A stretch of DNA of 64,000 bases from Chara braunii (GCA_003427395.1 BFEA01000495.1:1061635-1125634), one strand, 5' to 3'. Shown: positions 1-11,518, counted from the first letter of the stretch. Program-made: numbers and translations. Notes: generated from the letters alone by a model not told the origin.

Positions 1-745
1 TGTTGACTACTGATCGGCGTAAGCTGAACGGCGGGCCTACGTCTTGCCAAGGGAGTAAATACTTAAAGGGGTGTGGCCACCTAGGAGGGTTTTACTCATG
101 CGGAACGGCGTGGGATAGGAGTTGAGTCGAGTCTTTTTAGTCCTGATTGAATACTTATCAGGAGAAAGTTTATCGTGGCGCAACTTGTGAGGGCACTGCC
201 GCTAAAATAACAACGCGGGGAGCCGTAGATCTGGCTCGATCACCCAGACTATGGTGGGTCAGGATGGAGACCTGACCTTCCTATACTAGGCTGCAGGAAG
301 AGTCTATGATGTGATTTCTATATATATATATATGTTTGATCGCGAGGATTGCTGGAGGGAGACAATAATGCATTCAAAGGTCTCGGTTAGGGCCCTCGTC
401 CCTAGTTATGGCCCTGTTTATAGGGTGGAGACTAGGGACATTTAACAAGAAACCGACGGTTGTCTAGGACAAAAGGGGAGAGGATAGTTGAAGAATCCAT
501 TTAAAGTTTATGCTGTAGTATAGTGACGAGTATCCCACTGACGTACTGTCAGGACGATAGAGGCCCAGGTTGGAATCCTGGCAGCATAAAGTTGTGGTTA
601 AAATGGATTGATGGAGGCATCGAACCGAAGTCCGTCGGCTAATCGGATTGGTTCCTTTCTCGTCGGCATTTGGAGCTTTGGATGAATTTATAACTTTTCG
701 ATCTTCCGAAGTGACGAGGACGTCGCTTAATATGCTCCGGTAAGC
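1..745 (+). mobile_element. L1 internal 3' region (LTR retrotransposon)
   Basis: No convincing reading frame is present. The last 25 bases, ending GCTTAATATGCTCCGGTAAGC, resemble the sequence just outside the 3' LTR of T1 (15664-15715, other strand) and of L2 (51937-51960). Both of those contain a shared AATGGGGTCC core. I therefore read this stretch as the polypurine-tract side of a plus-strand element whose 5' part lies left of the window. It includes a TA microsatellite (317-333) and a tRNA-like structure (507-590). Assignment is inferred from the junction, not from coding sequence. Confidence 0.55.
507..590 (+). pseudogene. tRNA-Asp-like pseudogene or tRNA mimic
   Basis: The ends pair perfectly as an acceptor-like stem (TTTATGCT with AGCATAAA). 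The D-arm region, TAGTATAGTGACGAGTATCCC in two pieces, is close to the tRNA-Asp D arm. The T arm is a perfect 5-bp stem (CCAGG/CCTGG) with a 7-base loop TTGGAAT, one base from the canonical TTCGAAT. The anticodon arm (CTGAC/GTCAG) closes a 5-base loop and lacks U33, so it is probably not a functional tRNA. It sits in the internal region of an element family that appears to be primed by tRNA-Asp. Confidence 0.5.
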
Positions 746-3700
746 TATCGGTGCGAATACCCTTACAAGGGTATGTGTCCTGGGTTTTACAAGCGACAGA
801 AAATAGGTTTGGTTTAAAGTTTAAGTATTTCGCGCAAGGCGCGGTTGCGTCTGAAGTTCACGTTGGTTAGATGGTTGACTAAAGTAGAGAGTGTGCGGGA
901 GCATAGACTTAAGGCACACGTGATTTTTTTTTTTTTTTTTTTTTTTTTATGATTGTAGAGTCAATGCTGTACCGACCAGAATTTATTTGTCATTAAGCTA
1001 TGATTAAAAAGATTGTCTTTTTTATTGATGCGCTCACCGGTAACTTGCGTGTATATACGGAAGACAGGCTCGACTACAAATGTGATTTTGAGATCGTTTT
1101 GGTAGATCCTCACATCACGCAACATTGGTTTATTTTAGGCGTCCGTCAGAGCTAGACTCAGACCTGGGCCTAGCATTATTGGTTACAACGACGAATTGTT
1201 ATTAGAGAGATACAAGGATCGAGATCGAGTGGCGACGGCGTGGGAGTATCAGAGTGAAGCGAAGGGACCGAGGGGATGAGGGTCCGACAGAGCTGTCCCC
1301 CTTGGTTTTGTCATTGGCGGCGTCAGAACGGTGCTAACATTTTTTTTTCCTCATTCGTCATATTCTGACGATTAAAAATTTTTAAATATTTTTTTTCTTG
1401 TTGTGTTATTATTATTTTATTCCAGTGCTCTTCACTATAGTGCGACGCTGGATTAGGAGGTCGTCGCAACGTGCGAGAACCTTGAGCGCACGCCTCTTGT
1501 TGTTGACCCATGGGCTCCTTGCGCGTTCGGGAAGCTGGCGAAATTCCTCTATCATGTCGTCATTGAAAACGTGAATCAAGGAGTTCAGCATGCATGCGAG
1601 CAGGTGGGTGGTCGAGTTCACAAAGTGGAAGAAAACTGAATGGCGGGGGTCACTACAAGTGCACCGGCGGGCAGCTGCGATCTGCCGTGACAGTTTGAGT
1701 GTGGGTATACTATCGGGACCCGTAAGATGGTGGATCATACCCAGGAACGGTGGCTTGAAAACGGTCTGGGCCGCTGTTGGGAAATTGCAGCAACGCCTCG
1801 AAAAACTGCGGAGCGTGGGGAACGCCTCTCCACGTGGGTCTTCAAAGTTTTCCAATGAGTGTTGACTGTTACCACCGAGGGTCATTCCAAGCCCAGTTTA
1901 CCAAGGCCCACACATAGGCCTTGTGGCAGGCCGCGTCTTTAGTTTCGCGGCCAGTTTTCTGAGTAGGGGCTTGACCATTATGGGCTCGAGGTGGTGGTGG
2001 GCTCTGTATGAGCCTCGTAGAGAGCGAGGGGGGACTGTGGTGACAACATGCAAAGCGGCAACGGGTTTGGAAGAAGTGGCGAAAGACTATTCGAATCGCC
2101 CGACAACTAGTTCCCTGAGAAGTTACCATCAGGCGCTGCATTCATCAGGCGAGCCACTGCGCTAAGCGCTGTCGGATCGGGAAGTAGAGGCGGAGCAGCG
2201 AAATAGCGAGCGCAGTTCAGGTATCGTACCAGCAGCGGAGCAGTGAATGAACCGGGCCGAGAATAGCGTCAGGGTGCGTTCGGGGTCGGAGTCGAGCGAG
2301 GTTAGACGTGGCGGAGCTTAAGCCGTGAAACTCACTCGATTCCTAATGAAATGGAGCGATTCAAAGCTCCACGCGGGGGTTTTCGGCCATCACGAGTAAG
2401 ATGGCGAACTTAGATATGATGATTGGGAAGTATTTAGGTCAGGTTGAATGTCGGGGGCTGCGCAGTTGCCATGGTGAAGTTGGAAAAGGAGATTGTGAGG
2501 AAGTGAATGGAATGATAGGAGCATGTGGGTGAAAAATGAGAGGAGTAGAAGGTAGAGATAGGAGCTTTAGGGCCTAGCGAATCCACAGGTGAGGCTAGTT
2601 TGAGTGTTAGAGTAGTAGAAAGAGCGTTAGTCGGATGACTTGCCAAGCGGAGCTATGGCGGACAGCGAAACGGTGAGGGGAGATCAATCGAGATTTCACT
2701 CGATCTTTTATAGATTCGAGTGAAGGAAGCCGGTAAGTTGGAGTTCTCACGCATTGCGACTCGATTGGCAGGCTCAGATTTTAAAGAAAGGTAATATGGG
2801 TAGTGTAGAAAATTGCGACCAAGCAAGTACTGATGAAACAAAGAATTCAGTTATTCTGATGGGATTGGAAGTGGGAAGGACGCGAGTAAGCAAGAAGGGG
2901 GATTGGGCACTGCAGAGGTAGCCACCCATATTCTGAAGAGAAATTAATCCTGAATCGTCCATCATGGGCGAGCCGGAGTCTCCGCATCGTTTGCTAAGAA
3001 GGCAATGTATCATTCCGAAATCTAACGGAGGATCCATTCGCGCTCTGTTCATCTTACCGGCGAGAGAGGTGTAAGGGCAGTCGAGGAGTTGGGGACTTAC
3101 CTATTGGCCGAGGTAGTAAGGGAGTGGGCTGAAAGCACTTGGAGGCTTGCCTATTAGTCGAAGGGCTGCTCATTCCATGGTACGGAGTAGCAGGAAGGGA
3201 AGAGGCTACAAAAGGACTGCGGTCTAGACACTTACCAATGGAATGCTGCGTTTTTCTTCCCGTCGGTTACAAGCAGCTAGAAGAGGAGCCACTAGCTTGC
3301 ATACTGACCTATTGACAGATGTACCACTCAGCCTGTTACGTGGAGTAACTAAGGACGAGTTGCGGGATTGCAGGCTCATGCGCAGGCCACATGAGTTTCC
3401 TAGTTTGGCTTCGTTCTGGCTCTATCTGAGTAGTTGGAGTACGTATCTCGCAGCTGACAGCAATATGAAAGATTCGCACTTATAAGAGCATTGGTTGCTG
3501 ATACGTGACAGTGGTTTTGCGCGGTCCTAGACGACCTTCGCTATTCGTAGGTACTGATGAACTTCGCCGTGTGAGGCTGATGATTGACTGAGCACGATCA
3601 TTATCGTATCTCTACCATTCTCTCGCTATGTATGAACGAGGTTCGTGAAGCTATTGTGTCTCCCTCATATCAGACAGCCGGGTTCTACCAACAGTTGTTA

Positions 3701-4311
3701 TGATGTTACTACCGAGTTTAGATTGTTGCTACTGTCACATCGAGCTGCAACCACTCGGGGGAGTGCTGCTGAGTGTTGGGGAGGGGCTACGAGGCTGCCT
3801 GGTTGCCCATTGACTGATGCGCTGCCTAGTCTGCTGTACGGAGTGATCAGGAATGAACGTTGGGGGATGATTGTAGCGGTTGGGCAGTACTTGCTATGCT
3901 TTGACTGTGCAAACTGCAGAGCACTGTTGAAGTTTGCGCCATGTTGGACAACAAGTCATGGATTTTGTCTGTGCGTCAGGCTGAGGTGTAGCGGACAGTT
4001 GGTCTATGGAGGGGTATCCAAGAGTTAGTGTTGCGAAGTGGAGAGTCGTAAGGGGGTTGGCTTCAACAGTTTGACTTCAACCTTGACCAAGTGTGTTGTG
4101 CGTTTTGGCCATCATTGCGGGGCCCTCAAGCGATTGAAGGCATCAAGGTCCTCTCCTGGGAGTTGAGTATGTCCCCCTCTTGTATCTCGAGCGTCTGAAA
4201 CCTCTCTCTTTATCCTTCTCACTCTAAGTCTAGTCTGTTGGTTCTAAGAGGAAGGTCGCAGGCGGGATTGCAACCCGTAGGGCCGCACCAAGACTCTTTG
4301 GGGAGTCAGCC

Positions 4312-4376
4312 CACCGATTGCGGGAGCTCTGCCGGAACTCAGGAGGAGTTTTGGAGGCAAGGAACTACGAGGTAAT
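4312..4376 (+). repeat. Conserved LTR module M, L1 copy
   Basis: A block reading CCGATTGCGGGAGCTCTGCC followed by GGAACTCAGGAGGAGTTTTG is found in three LTRs in the same sense: here, at 39620-39690 on the minus strand, and at 8930-8996 on the minus strand. It lies just upstream, in the LTR sense, of a hairpin array each time. Its conservation in otherwise diverged LTRs suggests selection on a transcript or promoter element. The function is unknown. Confidence 0.6.
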
Positions 4377-4635
4377 CATTGCTTCCCCTCCATAAACCAT
4401 GTTATAGCCTTATCTGTATTCCTTGTTATACTTTGACTGAATATATTGCATGCCCCTTTACTTAGATTTTTTCAGTTTAACTTTCAGGACAAAACCAGAC
4501 TAAGTAAAAAAATGTATGCACAATGTCAGTTTTAGTTTTATTGTTTGACTGAAAGCAGATCGTGGAATTACATTTGGGGGAAGGATGAGAGAAAGACAGT
4601 ATTGCATGTGTCTGAACGGGTCAACCAAAGGTTGG

Positions 4636-5362
4636 GCCAGTTCCATAAGTTTGGGAAAGTCATGTGCTATGTTTATTTTGGATTGCCTGGAGAGCCAGAC
4701 ATGTTCCACAAGTTTGGGTGGTCTGGTTGCTCTGACTTGTGAGGGCTGAATGTGATTGACTTTTTAGGGACGAAGTTTGTACCAGAAGTTTGGGTGGCTT
4801 GGTTGCCTTGTTTACTTTGTTTTTTTTTCCAGTTTCTGTAGTTTCTGAACAAGGAGGTCGGAGTATGTTCCATAAGTTTGGGTGGCTCAACCTCTTCCTG
4901 CTTTGGCTTTGAGAGAAATGAATCAGGCTGACGACCAAGACATGTTCCATAAGTTTGGGTGGTCTTGGTCCACCGCCTCGCACATCCTGGAACCAAAAAG
5001 TTATAATTTGGCTATATTTTTACTATACTACTTCGAACAGGCTAGTCAGACAGGGTTCCATAAGTTTGGGTGGTCTGACTATAGCTCATCACCAACTGAC
5101 GAGAGTACTAATTAAGAATAAACTTGTGGTACGAAGGGGCAGACTGAATCTTGAGCTAAAGATGATCGGCTCAGTTATATACTACCTCAAAAGACTATGT
5201 GCAGACAATTATATAAAGTTGGGATATTTAAACAGTTCAGGGCGACTAGGGTGGCGTAGTCATATGCTCAAAGAAGAGAAAAGTTGTTGTGCCCTGTATT
5301 TGTGTATACTCCATGGTTGAGCTAGACATGTTCCATAAGTTTGAGTGGTCTAACTTAATGCC
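4636..5362 (+). repeat. Hairpin array H1 (conserved loop, variable stems)
   Basis: There are seven copies of the loop TTCCATAAGTTTGGGTGG (centred near 4648, 4710, 4790, 4876, 4953, 5063 and 5338). Several are closed by different but complementary stems: GACCAAGAC/GTCTTGGTC at 4933-4970, TAGTCAGAC/GTCTGACTA at 5043-5081, AGAGC plus CAGAC with GTCTG plus GCTCT at 4691-4733, and GAGGT/ACCTC at 4854-4894. The innermost AGAC/GTCT is nearly constant and the outer bases change in step. Copies near 4648 and 4790 have poor stems. The array is homologous to array H2 in the solo LTR. Confidence 0.8.
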
Positions 5363-5537
5363 TTATGTAAGCGGGGTATAAAGGGACAAATCATTGTGAA
5401 ACTATGAAATATTGTTTGATAAGTGGACTTTGGGGAGGTGAGAGTACTTACTTCTGTGGTTTGGTCTGCATGACACTTAGTGCGACTTCTACTTAGTCTG
5501 TGTTTTAGTTGATAGGTACTTGTTTTATTTGCTCGCC

Positions 5538-5541
5538 ACGT
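5538..5541. repeat. T1 target-site duplication, left copy (ACGT)
   Basis: GCTCGCC-ACGT precedes TGTCGCGG, and ACGT-GCTAGAGC follows CGACA at 29396. The uninterrupted relative at 38544-38563 reads, on the minus strand, TTCGCC-ACGT-GCTAGAGC. That gives direct evidence for a 4-bp duplication. Confidence 0.9.
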
Positions 5542-5860
5542 TGTCGCGGGCGGCGGTCCTGCACCTCGATGGGAGCGCTGAACCTCACGGTCGTGTCACG
5601 CAGGATTTATTTCTTAAGGAACAACCAATCACCACTCCGACCGTGTGCGCCGGCTATACCTCTCACGATGCCCCACGACAGGTCGGGGCGTCGCGAGGTA
5701 CAACTTACCTCTACGTGAGAAGCTGTCACAACCCTCAGGTAGGCGTATCCCTGCTGAGCTACCGGCCCACATGCGAAGGCTTTTACATGCCTTTGTAGAG
5801 GTAGGTCGGCCGAGGGTGTTTGCTCGATCGTTGTAGCAGTAAATGGGGTACGCGTGGTAA
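5542..5860 (-). repeat. Conserved LTR terminal block, T1 copy
   Basis: About 320 bp at the sense-3' end of the LTR are shared, with divergence, with 31650-31991 (opposite strand), 36350-36700, 46910-47290 and 53686-54070. Common anchors on the plus strand are GTCACGCAG, AGCTGTCAC, GGCGTATCC and GCCGAGGG. This is the strongest sign that all these LTRs form one superfamily. In LTR terms it corresponds to the R/U5 side. Confidence 0.8.
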
Positions 5861-6647
5861 GACGCCTAAAACTGATCCGTTAGACATTCAGGTCGAACTT
5901 TTCAAAAGGCTGTGCGTAATGTATTGTCCTTTTGACAAATATCAATCAAACCATTTTTCTACCAAAGGGCGTCCCATCTTTCTTAACAGACCATGAATTA
6001 ACTGAATATCAGATAATATAGAAATTATACAAGCCAATAATGAGGATGGGGTTATTACCGCCGAGAACCCTTCCCACTTTCACAAGTGATGTGTGTCCAA
6101 AACTCTTCAACAGATCAGGTCCAGTTCAATCAAAAATCACGGACAAAACAGACCTGCACAGAATAATGCAAAGACAGTTCACATAACATTCAATAACGGC
6201 GTCAACCATCAACCATTGACCTTGTCCCTCACTTCCCAAACCATGTATGACAACTTTGTCTTTCCTGAGACGTAAGCCCAACCCCCTCACATTTCTTCAA
6301 AGGACCCTTGAGAGTGTCTAGGACCATTTAGGCAATGCCCACAGGTGACAATTTTACTGACCACAGGGTTTGAATTTAGACGTGGGTATCAAGTCAAAGG
6401 GGAAAAGTTGCATAGTTAACAACCGACCTATTATCGAAAGATAACAAAAATTTAAGCCCTTTGTGTACGACTTCTCCTTCAATTGCAGTATGTCAAAACA
6501 AAGACCTGCACACGCACAAGTTAACAAAAATTCAACAACCCCACTCGACTCTCATATATTGATATCTAAGGGTCGAGCCCTTCGACATGGGTAATGAGCT
6601 CTGGGATCGAAATCCCATGTCTAATCTCTAATTTTACTCTCACAACT

Positions 6648-6962
6648 CTACCGTAAGTCGTCTGTCACTCTCTTCTTTTCCTCAAGGAGTCTCATGCCTG
6701 TGTCGTAAGTCGTTTTAAGGTAACTCATATTTTCCCTACTATCAATCCTTGCATTTTCTCTCTTTTCGAAATAAGCACAACCCTTGGTGCTTATGTAGTA
6801 GAGTTTTAACTCATTTGCTGTTGTGGCTTTCCACTCGAAAACCGTGAATGGACACGGACCTCGCAGTAGTCCTTTTTCTACTGCTATTCTTTTTCCCACG
6901 ATCCTATCTTCTTTCCTTGTTCCTTTTCGAGATATGTGAAGACCTTGCTCCAACAGGAGCAT
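6648..6962 (-). CDS. Unrecognised 104-aa reading frame in the T1 LTR
   Basis: An open frame starting MLLLEQGLHISRKGTRKEDR has a mixed, protein-like composition (many K, E and R, few low-complexity runs), unlike most frames here. It contains a central stretch VFEWKATTANELKLYYIS. I do not recognise it. No neighbouring frame extends it and it lies inside the LTR. It could be a relic of a captured sequence or chance. Confidence 0.25.
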   Translation of the reverse strand: MLLLEQGLHISRKGTRKEDRIVGKRIAVEKGLLRGPCPFTVFEWKATTANELKLYYISTKGCAYFEKRENARIDSRENMSYLKTTYDTGMRLLEEKKRVTDDLR

Positions 6963-7059
6963 TGTTCCTTCCTTTCTCTTCTATTTGTGTTAAAATACTC
7001 AAGCAGTAGGCTGATTCAGACATGAATCTCTTGCTACTTGATCAATATCAAACAATCAT

Positions 7060-8700
7060 TTAATCAAACAAACAGTCGAGTAAGTCACGCATGTGTATTT
7101 GATTCCCTCTTTAATTTCACTCAATGTATACATAAGATCTGCTCAGAGTAACAGGATAAATCACACATGAGCATTCTTTCTACAACAAATAGCTGAGGCT
7201 CCTATAAAAGCACCCTACTACTTGTGTTCAGGTATCATTCTGAAAGATCTGGATGCCAACCCCCTCTCCAAAGGTTATTAACGGTCTGAGTGATTAATAG
7301 GCGACCCGCACACGAGCCCCCTACTATCACGTGACAAGGTCCACTTCATGAGTGCATTAGGATAATCCTAACAAGGGTATTCTATTGCCTTTTCGAAGCT
7401 TACTGGCATGAGACCAGGTTAGTTTGGACAAAAAATGAGTGTTTAGGGTATTCCTACAGGAGTACCCACTCGCAAGTTAGTATCATAATCAAATAGGTAA
7501 TAGGCAGACCCCAACAAGCCCCCCCCCTACTACTTCCTTGGGTAATGAGTCGTCCATCCGTTGAACAAGTAATAGGATAACTCCTACATAAGTCTCCCTA
7601 TTACCGATTTGACGATCGAACTGTCTGAGAGTAAGTAAGTTAATAAAAAAAGAGAAAATACGTGGTTTACTACTTCCTGCAGGTCGTTAGTCAATCTTCG
7701 ACTCAAGTGTGTGAATAGAATAACCCTCCCTGGAGTCCCGTACTACACCTTGAATAAAAGACCGAATCTTCCTCAACCATTAATAAAGAAGGAAGTTAGT
7801 ACCAAAACCCCCTAAGTTCACTTTTCACAATCAAGCAGATCATAGGTAATTAAGGTGGTGAGGTAGCACACACAAGAGTACCGCCACCTTCTGATTATGC
7901 CAATCGTCCCAATCTCAAAGAGAAAGTGTCCAACCCATACATGAGTTTTTTACCGCCTTCAGAGACTAGGCCGGTAGGCTAACAGGGTGACCCTCACAAG
8001 AACCTCCCTTTTATTATTTTCTAAATGTCAGACACCTCTTCCCGTCACGACGATAGTCGATCCGATAATTAGTAAGGTAATTCTCACGTGAGTACCTAAT
8101 TTAGCTCCTAAGTTAGTGCCAGACACCTCTTTCCGTCACGACTACAGTCGATCCAGCAGAGAGCAAGGCAACTCACACATGAGTACCTCATTTAGTTCAT
8201 AAGTTAGTGTCAGACACCTCTGCCCGTCACGACGAGAGTCGATCTGGCAGATAGCAAGGTAACTCACACATGAGTACCTAATTCAGTTCCTAAGTTAGTG
8301 TCAGACACCTCTCTCCGTCACGACGACAGTCGATCCGGCAGAGAGCAAGGTAACTCACACATGAGTACCTCATTTAGTTCATCAGTTAATCTCCGACACC
8401 TCTTTCCGTCATGATGACAGTCGATCCGGTAAGGCAACTCACACATGAGTACCTAATTTAGTTAATAAGTTAATGTCAGACACTCCTGCCCGTCACGACG
8501 ATGGTCGATCCGGCAGATAGCAAGGTAACTCACACATGAGTACCTAATTTAGTTCATAGGTTAATGTCAGACACTCCTGCCTGTTACGACGATAGTCGAT
8601 CCAACAGATAGTAAGGTAACTCACACATGAGTACCTAATTGCCAACCCTTAGTTATGTCAGCGCATACATAAGTACCACGACGGCTCACACATGAGCCTC
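7060..8700 (-). repeat. Hairpin array H3 with 91-bp tandem repeat core
   Basis: At least 15 copies of an inverted motif with the plus-strand centre ACTCACACATGAGT are present. From 8030 to 8640 they form a tandem repeat of about 91 bp (stem starts 8075, 8166, 8256, 8348, 8432, 8523, 8614). Upstream copies are irregular. Stems differ yet remain paired: GTAATAGG/CCTATTAC (7569-7604), GTAATAGG/CCTACTAC (7497-7532), AAGGTGG plus GGTA with TACC plus CCACCTT (7852-7890), GGGTA/TACCC (7446-7466), AGGTA/TACCT (8075-8097), GGCTCA/TGAGCC (8683-8698). Each 91-bp unit also carries GTCAGACACCTC and GACAGTCGATCC. Confidence 0.85.
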
Positions 8701-8929
8701 CATCGCCCTACTTCGTTTTCTAGGTCCAATCAGTCTAGGTTCCTTCTTGGTTAATTTAGGTTCCCTTCTTTTCACCCGACATAATTCTTATTCCAGTCAT
8801 ATATTTTCTTTCTTTTTTTATTATCTTGGTCATGAAGAATACATAAACAATATATCACATAGCCAGACAAGCAGTCCAATAGAAGTGCGTAGCCTGTAAG
8901 GATATACGGGAAAGGGTTAGGTGATGCGT

Positions 8930-8996
8930 ACCTCATAGTTCCCTGCCTCCAGAGTTCGACCTGAACTCCGGCAGAGCTCCCGCAATCGTCCTGTCA
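8930..8996 (-). repeat. Conserved LTR module M, T1 copy
   Basis: CTCATAGTTCCCTGCCTCC followed by CCGGCAGAGCTCCCGCAATCG (plus strand) matches the L1 (4312-4376) and solo-LTR (39620-39690) copies. It lies upstream, in the LTR sense, of array H3, as in the other two LTRs. Confidence 0.6.
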
Positions 8997-9193
8997 TCGA
9001 TCTCATATCATATAAGCAATGAGTCATTGCACTATTACTAAGTAAAACATAGTTTTGAGGAGATGGGCACATGAGATGCTTAGTTAAGAAAAAGAATGGA
9101 GGAGGACAGAGGAGGCAGACACCATCTTAACATGATGATGTCCCTTTCCTCTCCAATGCCCCACACTCTCATTATCTGTGGCCCATGATATTT

Positions 9194-9232
9194 ATTAATA
9201 GCAATAGCAAAATAATAATAACAATAATCACA

Positions 9233-9267
<35 letters not shown>

Positions 9268-9290
9268 GACAATAATAAAATAATAATAAT
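9194..9290. repeat. (TAA)n microsatellite
   Basis: An imperfect AAT/TAA run lies inside the T1 3' LTR. Similar runs occur at 11519-11625 and 26287-26362, the latter at the broken edge of the 5' LTR. Confidence 0.9.
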
Positions 9291-9606
9291 CGATCTTCAG
9301 ATCACATTGAAAGTCAGGTAGTCCAACGCGGTTCGAATAACCGAAGTGCGCTGGTAACCCACCAACGGAAAGTACTGAGTTCGAATGTTTGTAAGTGCAT
9401 GCCTTAGTTTTCGCCAGCATGAGTATCCAGAGTCCTTTTCCATACTTGGTGCACTGCGCTTAGACTACGATCTACCAGCCAGCGAACTGAGCATACCCCT
9501 GTGGTCGTCATCAACAAAAAACGAAGTACATGCATATATTGGCTATGCCCACCATTGCCAGGACCAGGTATAAACCTCGGACCATCATCACCCTCATCTC
9601 TGTTTT

Positions 9607-9610
<4 letters not shown>

Positions 9611-9700
<90 letters not shown>
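9611..9700. repeat. (CT)n(CA)n compound microsatellite
   Basis: About 34 CT units pass directly into about 11 CA units. Pure dinucleotide runs like this recur in the T1 LTRs, usually next to a diverged module ending in GATAGATTCATTTGATTTT. Confidence 0.95.
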
Positions 9701-9900
9701 TACGCACGCACACAGTCACAACCTGAGAGATCAAACCAAAGCCACTTTGGAGACCAGATATGCGCAACTTAAAATTCCCTCAAACTTAGCGTTTGTCAGT
9801 CTCAGCGATCCAGTCACCAAGTGTTCAACAACGCGGAATTCAGCGACCCAAATACGAACCCCCTTTTTAAAGGTCGGCGGTTCTCCCAAACTCAGTCTCC

Positions 9901-10700
9901 CTCTCTCCCTTTCTCTTTACTTGTGTCCGCCTGACTGTTTGTCTGACGGCCTGTCTATCCTCTCTCTCTCTCTCTGTGTCGGTCTGTAGCTGTCTGTTGC
10001 TGTTTGTTTTCCTATATTTGTTTGTGTCTCTTTGTGTCGCGTCTGTCTGCGTTTCCCTGTCTTTTTTCTCTCTGCCTCTGCGTGTGTGCGTGTATATATC
10101 TCAGAGTTTTAACGGTAGACTCCTTTGACTTTTACTCTTTCTATCGATGGAAGCACTGTCAGGCCCGCAGTGAGGTGAGAGACACCCGCTTTCTCTCTTT
10201 CCCTCTTTCTGTGCCTGTCTGTTCATGTCTGGATGTCTGACGGTTTGTCTGTTTGTACGGTTCTGTCTTTCTCTGTCGGGTCGGTCAGTCCCTGTTTGTA
10301 TGTTCCATGTGTGTGTCGGTCCTTGTCTGTCTGTCTCCGTCTGTTATGTATGTCTGATTCTGTTCGTATTTCTGTCTGTTCACTGTCGGCCGCTCTCTGT
10401 TTATGTTTGTCTGTTCTCGTTATTTCGCTCTACCTCTGTGTGTGTCTGTCTGTTGGATTGCTTGCTTTTGTCTATCTGTTCCTCTGACCGTCCGTTGCCG
10501 TTGGTATCTGATTGTTTGTCGCTGCCTGTCGGTGCCTATTTGTCTGGCGGGTTCGCCTGTCATTCGGCCCTGTTTTCGTTGCCCACGTCTGTCTGCCAAG
10601 TCGTAGCTTCTATCTGTCCATGTCTTCCTGTCTATTGGTCCGTCTGTTTTATCTCTGTATGTCGCTGTGTATAGTATCTTTGTGTTGCCGGATCTGTGAT
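9901..10700. repeat. Degenerate TCTG-rich tract
   Basis: About 800 bp is dominated by TCTG, TCTC and TGTT steps on the plus strand, with long cysteine/serine-rich open frames in several phases. This looks like decayed simple sequence, not coding sequence. No start, splice or domain signal supports a gene. Confidence 0.75.
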
Positions 10701-11518
10701 GCGCATCATAGGAGTTTTGTAGTTGTCTGTCGTATGTTGTACCTGCAGTGGTTTGGAGGGGTCAAGGTCGTAGTTGCTGCAGTCCTGAAAGGTCGCAGCT
10801 GCTACACGTACCGAAAGGCCAAGTCCACAGACTTCCAGAGGTGGCCTTTTGGAGTAAGCTCATGTTTAGACAGAAGCAAGTGGGCAAGTGGTGAAGCCAA
10901 CCCCTGTATGTTAGCAGTGCGACTGCACAGAACTGGGGGCACACCTCATGCAGTCAGCGGTACAGTCCAGTCAGTCCCAACCGAGTCCAACAAGTACCAT
11001 AGGGGACTGTATGTACCGTGGCCGATGGAAAGGAGCAGACCAACGAGTTACAGAAGTATAAATCAAGAGGCAGCTGACAAACATTCATTCATTCCTGCGG
11101 AAGCCATGGGGAAGCGCCCCCACGGTGACTTGTGCGAGGTGGTCTGCAGAGGAGCCCGAAGTCGAAGTGGGCTAAAGGGAGTTAGCGCAGTCATAGCTGT
11201 TTGTAGAGTAGTGTTAGCTGGCGGTCATAGCTGCCATAGTTAGTAATAGGTGTGCATTCGTGTATGTGCCGAGTGTGTGCGTGGGGTATCCAGGGTTAAT
11301 TGGGAGTTCAAGTGTGAAGTGAACAGTGGTGTTGGACAAAGTGACAAGAGTTGTGATGTGTCGGCGCTGATGCACCATATCCTCTTGAAGCGAGCTTGCA
11401 TATGAACTGTGTCTTGGTTTCCATATCTCTGAGCTTTGAGTTGGGCACTTGTCGCCGGTTTGCTGCGCACCTGTTTGCATGCGTGAGAAGCATGAATGAA
11501 AATGAGTCTGATTTTTTC

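Larger units (their letters stand above)
746..5541 (+). mobile_element. L1 3' LTR, first part
   Basis: The start TATCGGTGCGAATACCC matches the LTR starts of the other elements (TGTCGG..., with TG changed to TA). From here to 5541 the sequence is the reverse complement, with divergence, of 38557-43816 in the solo LTR. The shared blocks include 1130-1390 with 43200-43430, 1860-2165 with 42780-42920, and 4200-4380 with 39600-39790. The LTR is interrupted at ACGT (5538-5541) by T1 and resumes at 29400. Joined length is about 7.39 kb. No gene is seen in it. A T25 run lies at 924-948. Confidence 0.75.

Noticed and set aside
3550-3600. Hammerhead core suggested by CTGATGA
   Set aside because: No stem II and no GAAA box follow.
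7060-8700. CRISPR array
   Set aside because: Units are imperfect 91-bp repeats inside an LTR of a eukaryotic retrotransposon, with no spacer structure and no cas genes.
9404-9772. Long open frames on both strands across the CT/CA repeat
   Set aside because: Poly-RE, poly-LS and poly-TH products come directly from the microsatellite. There is no protein signal.
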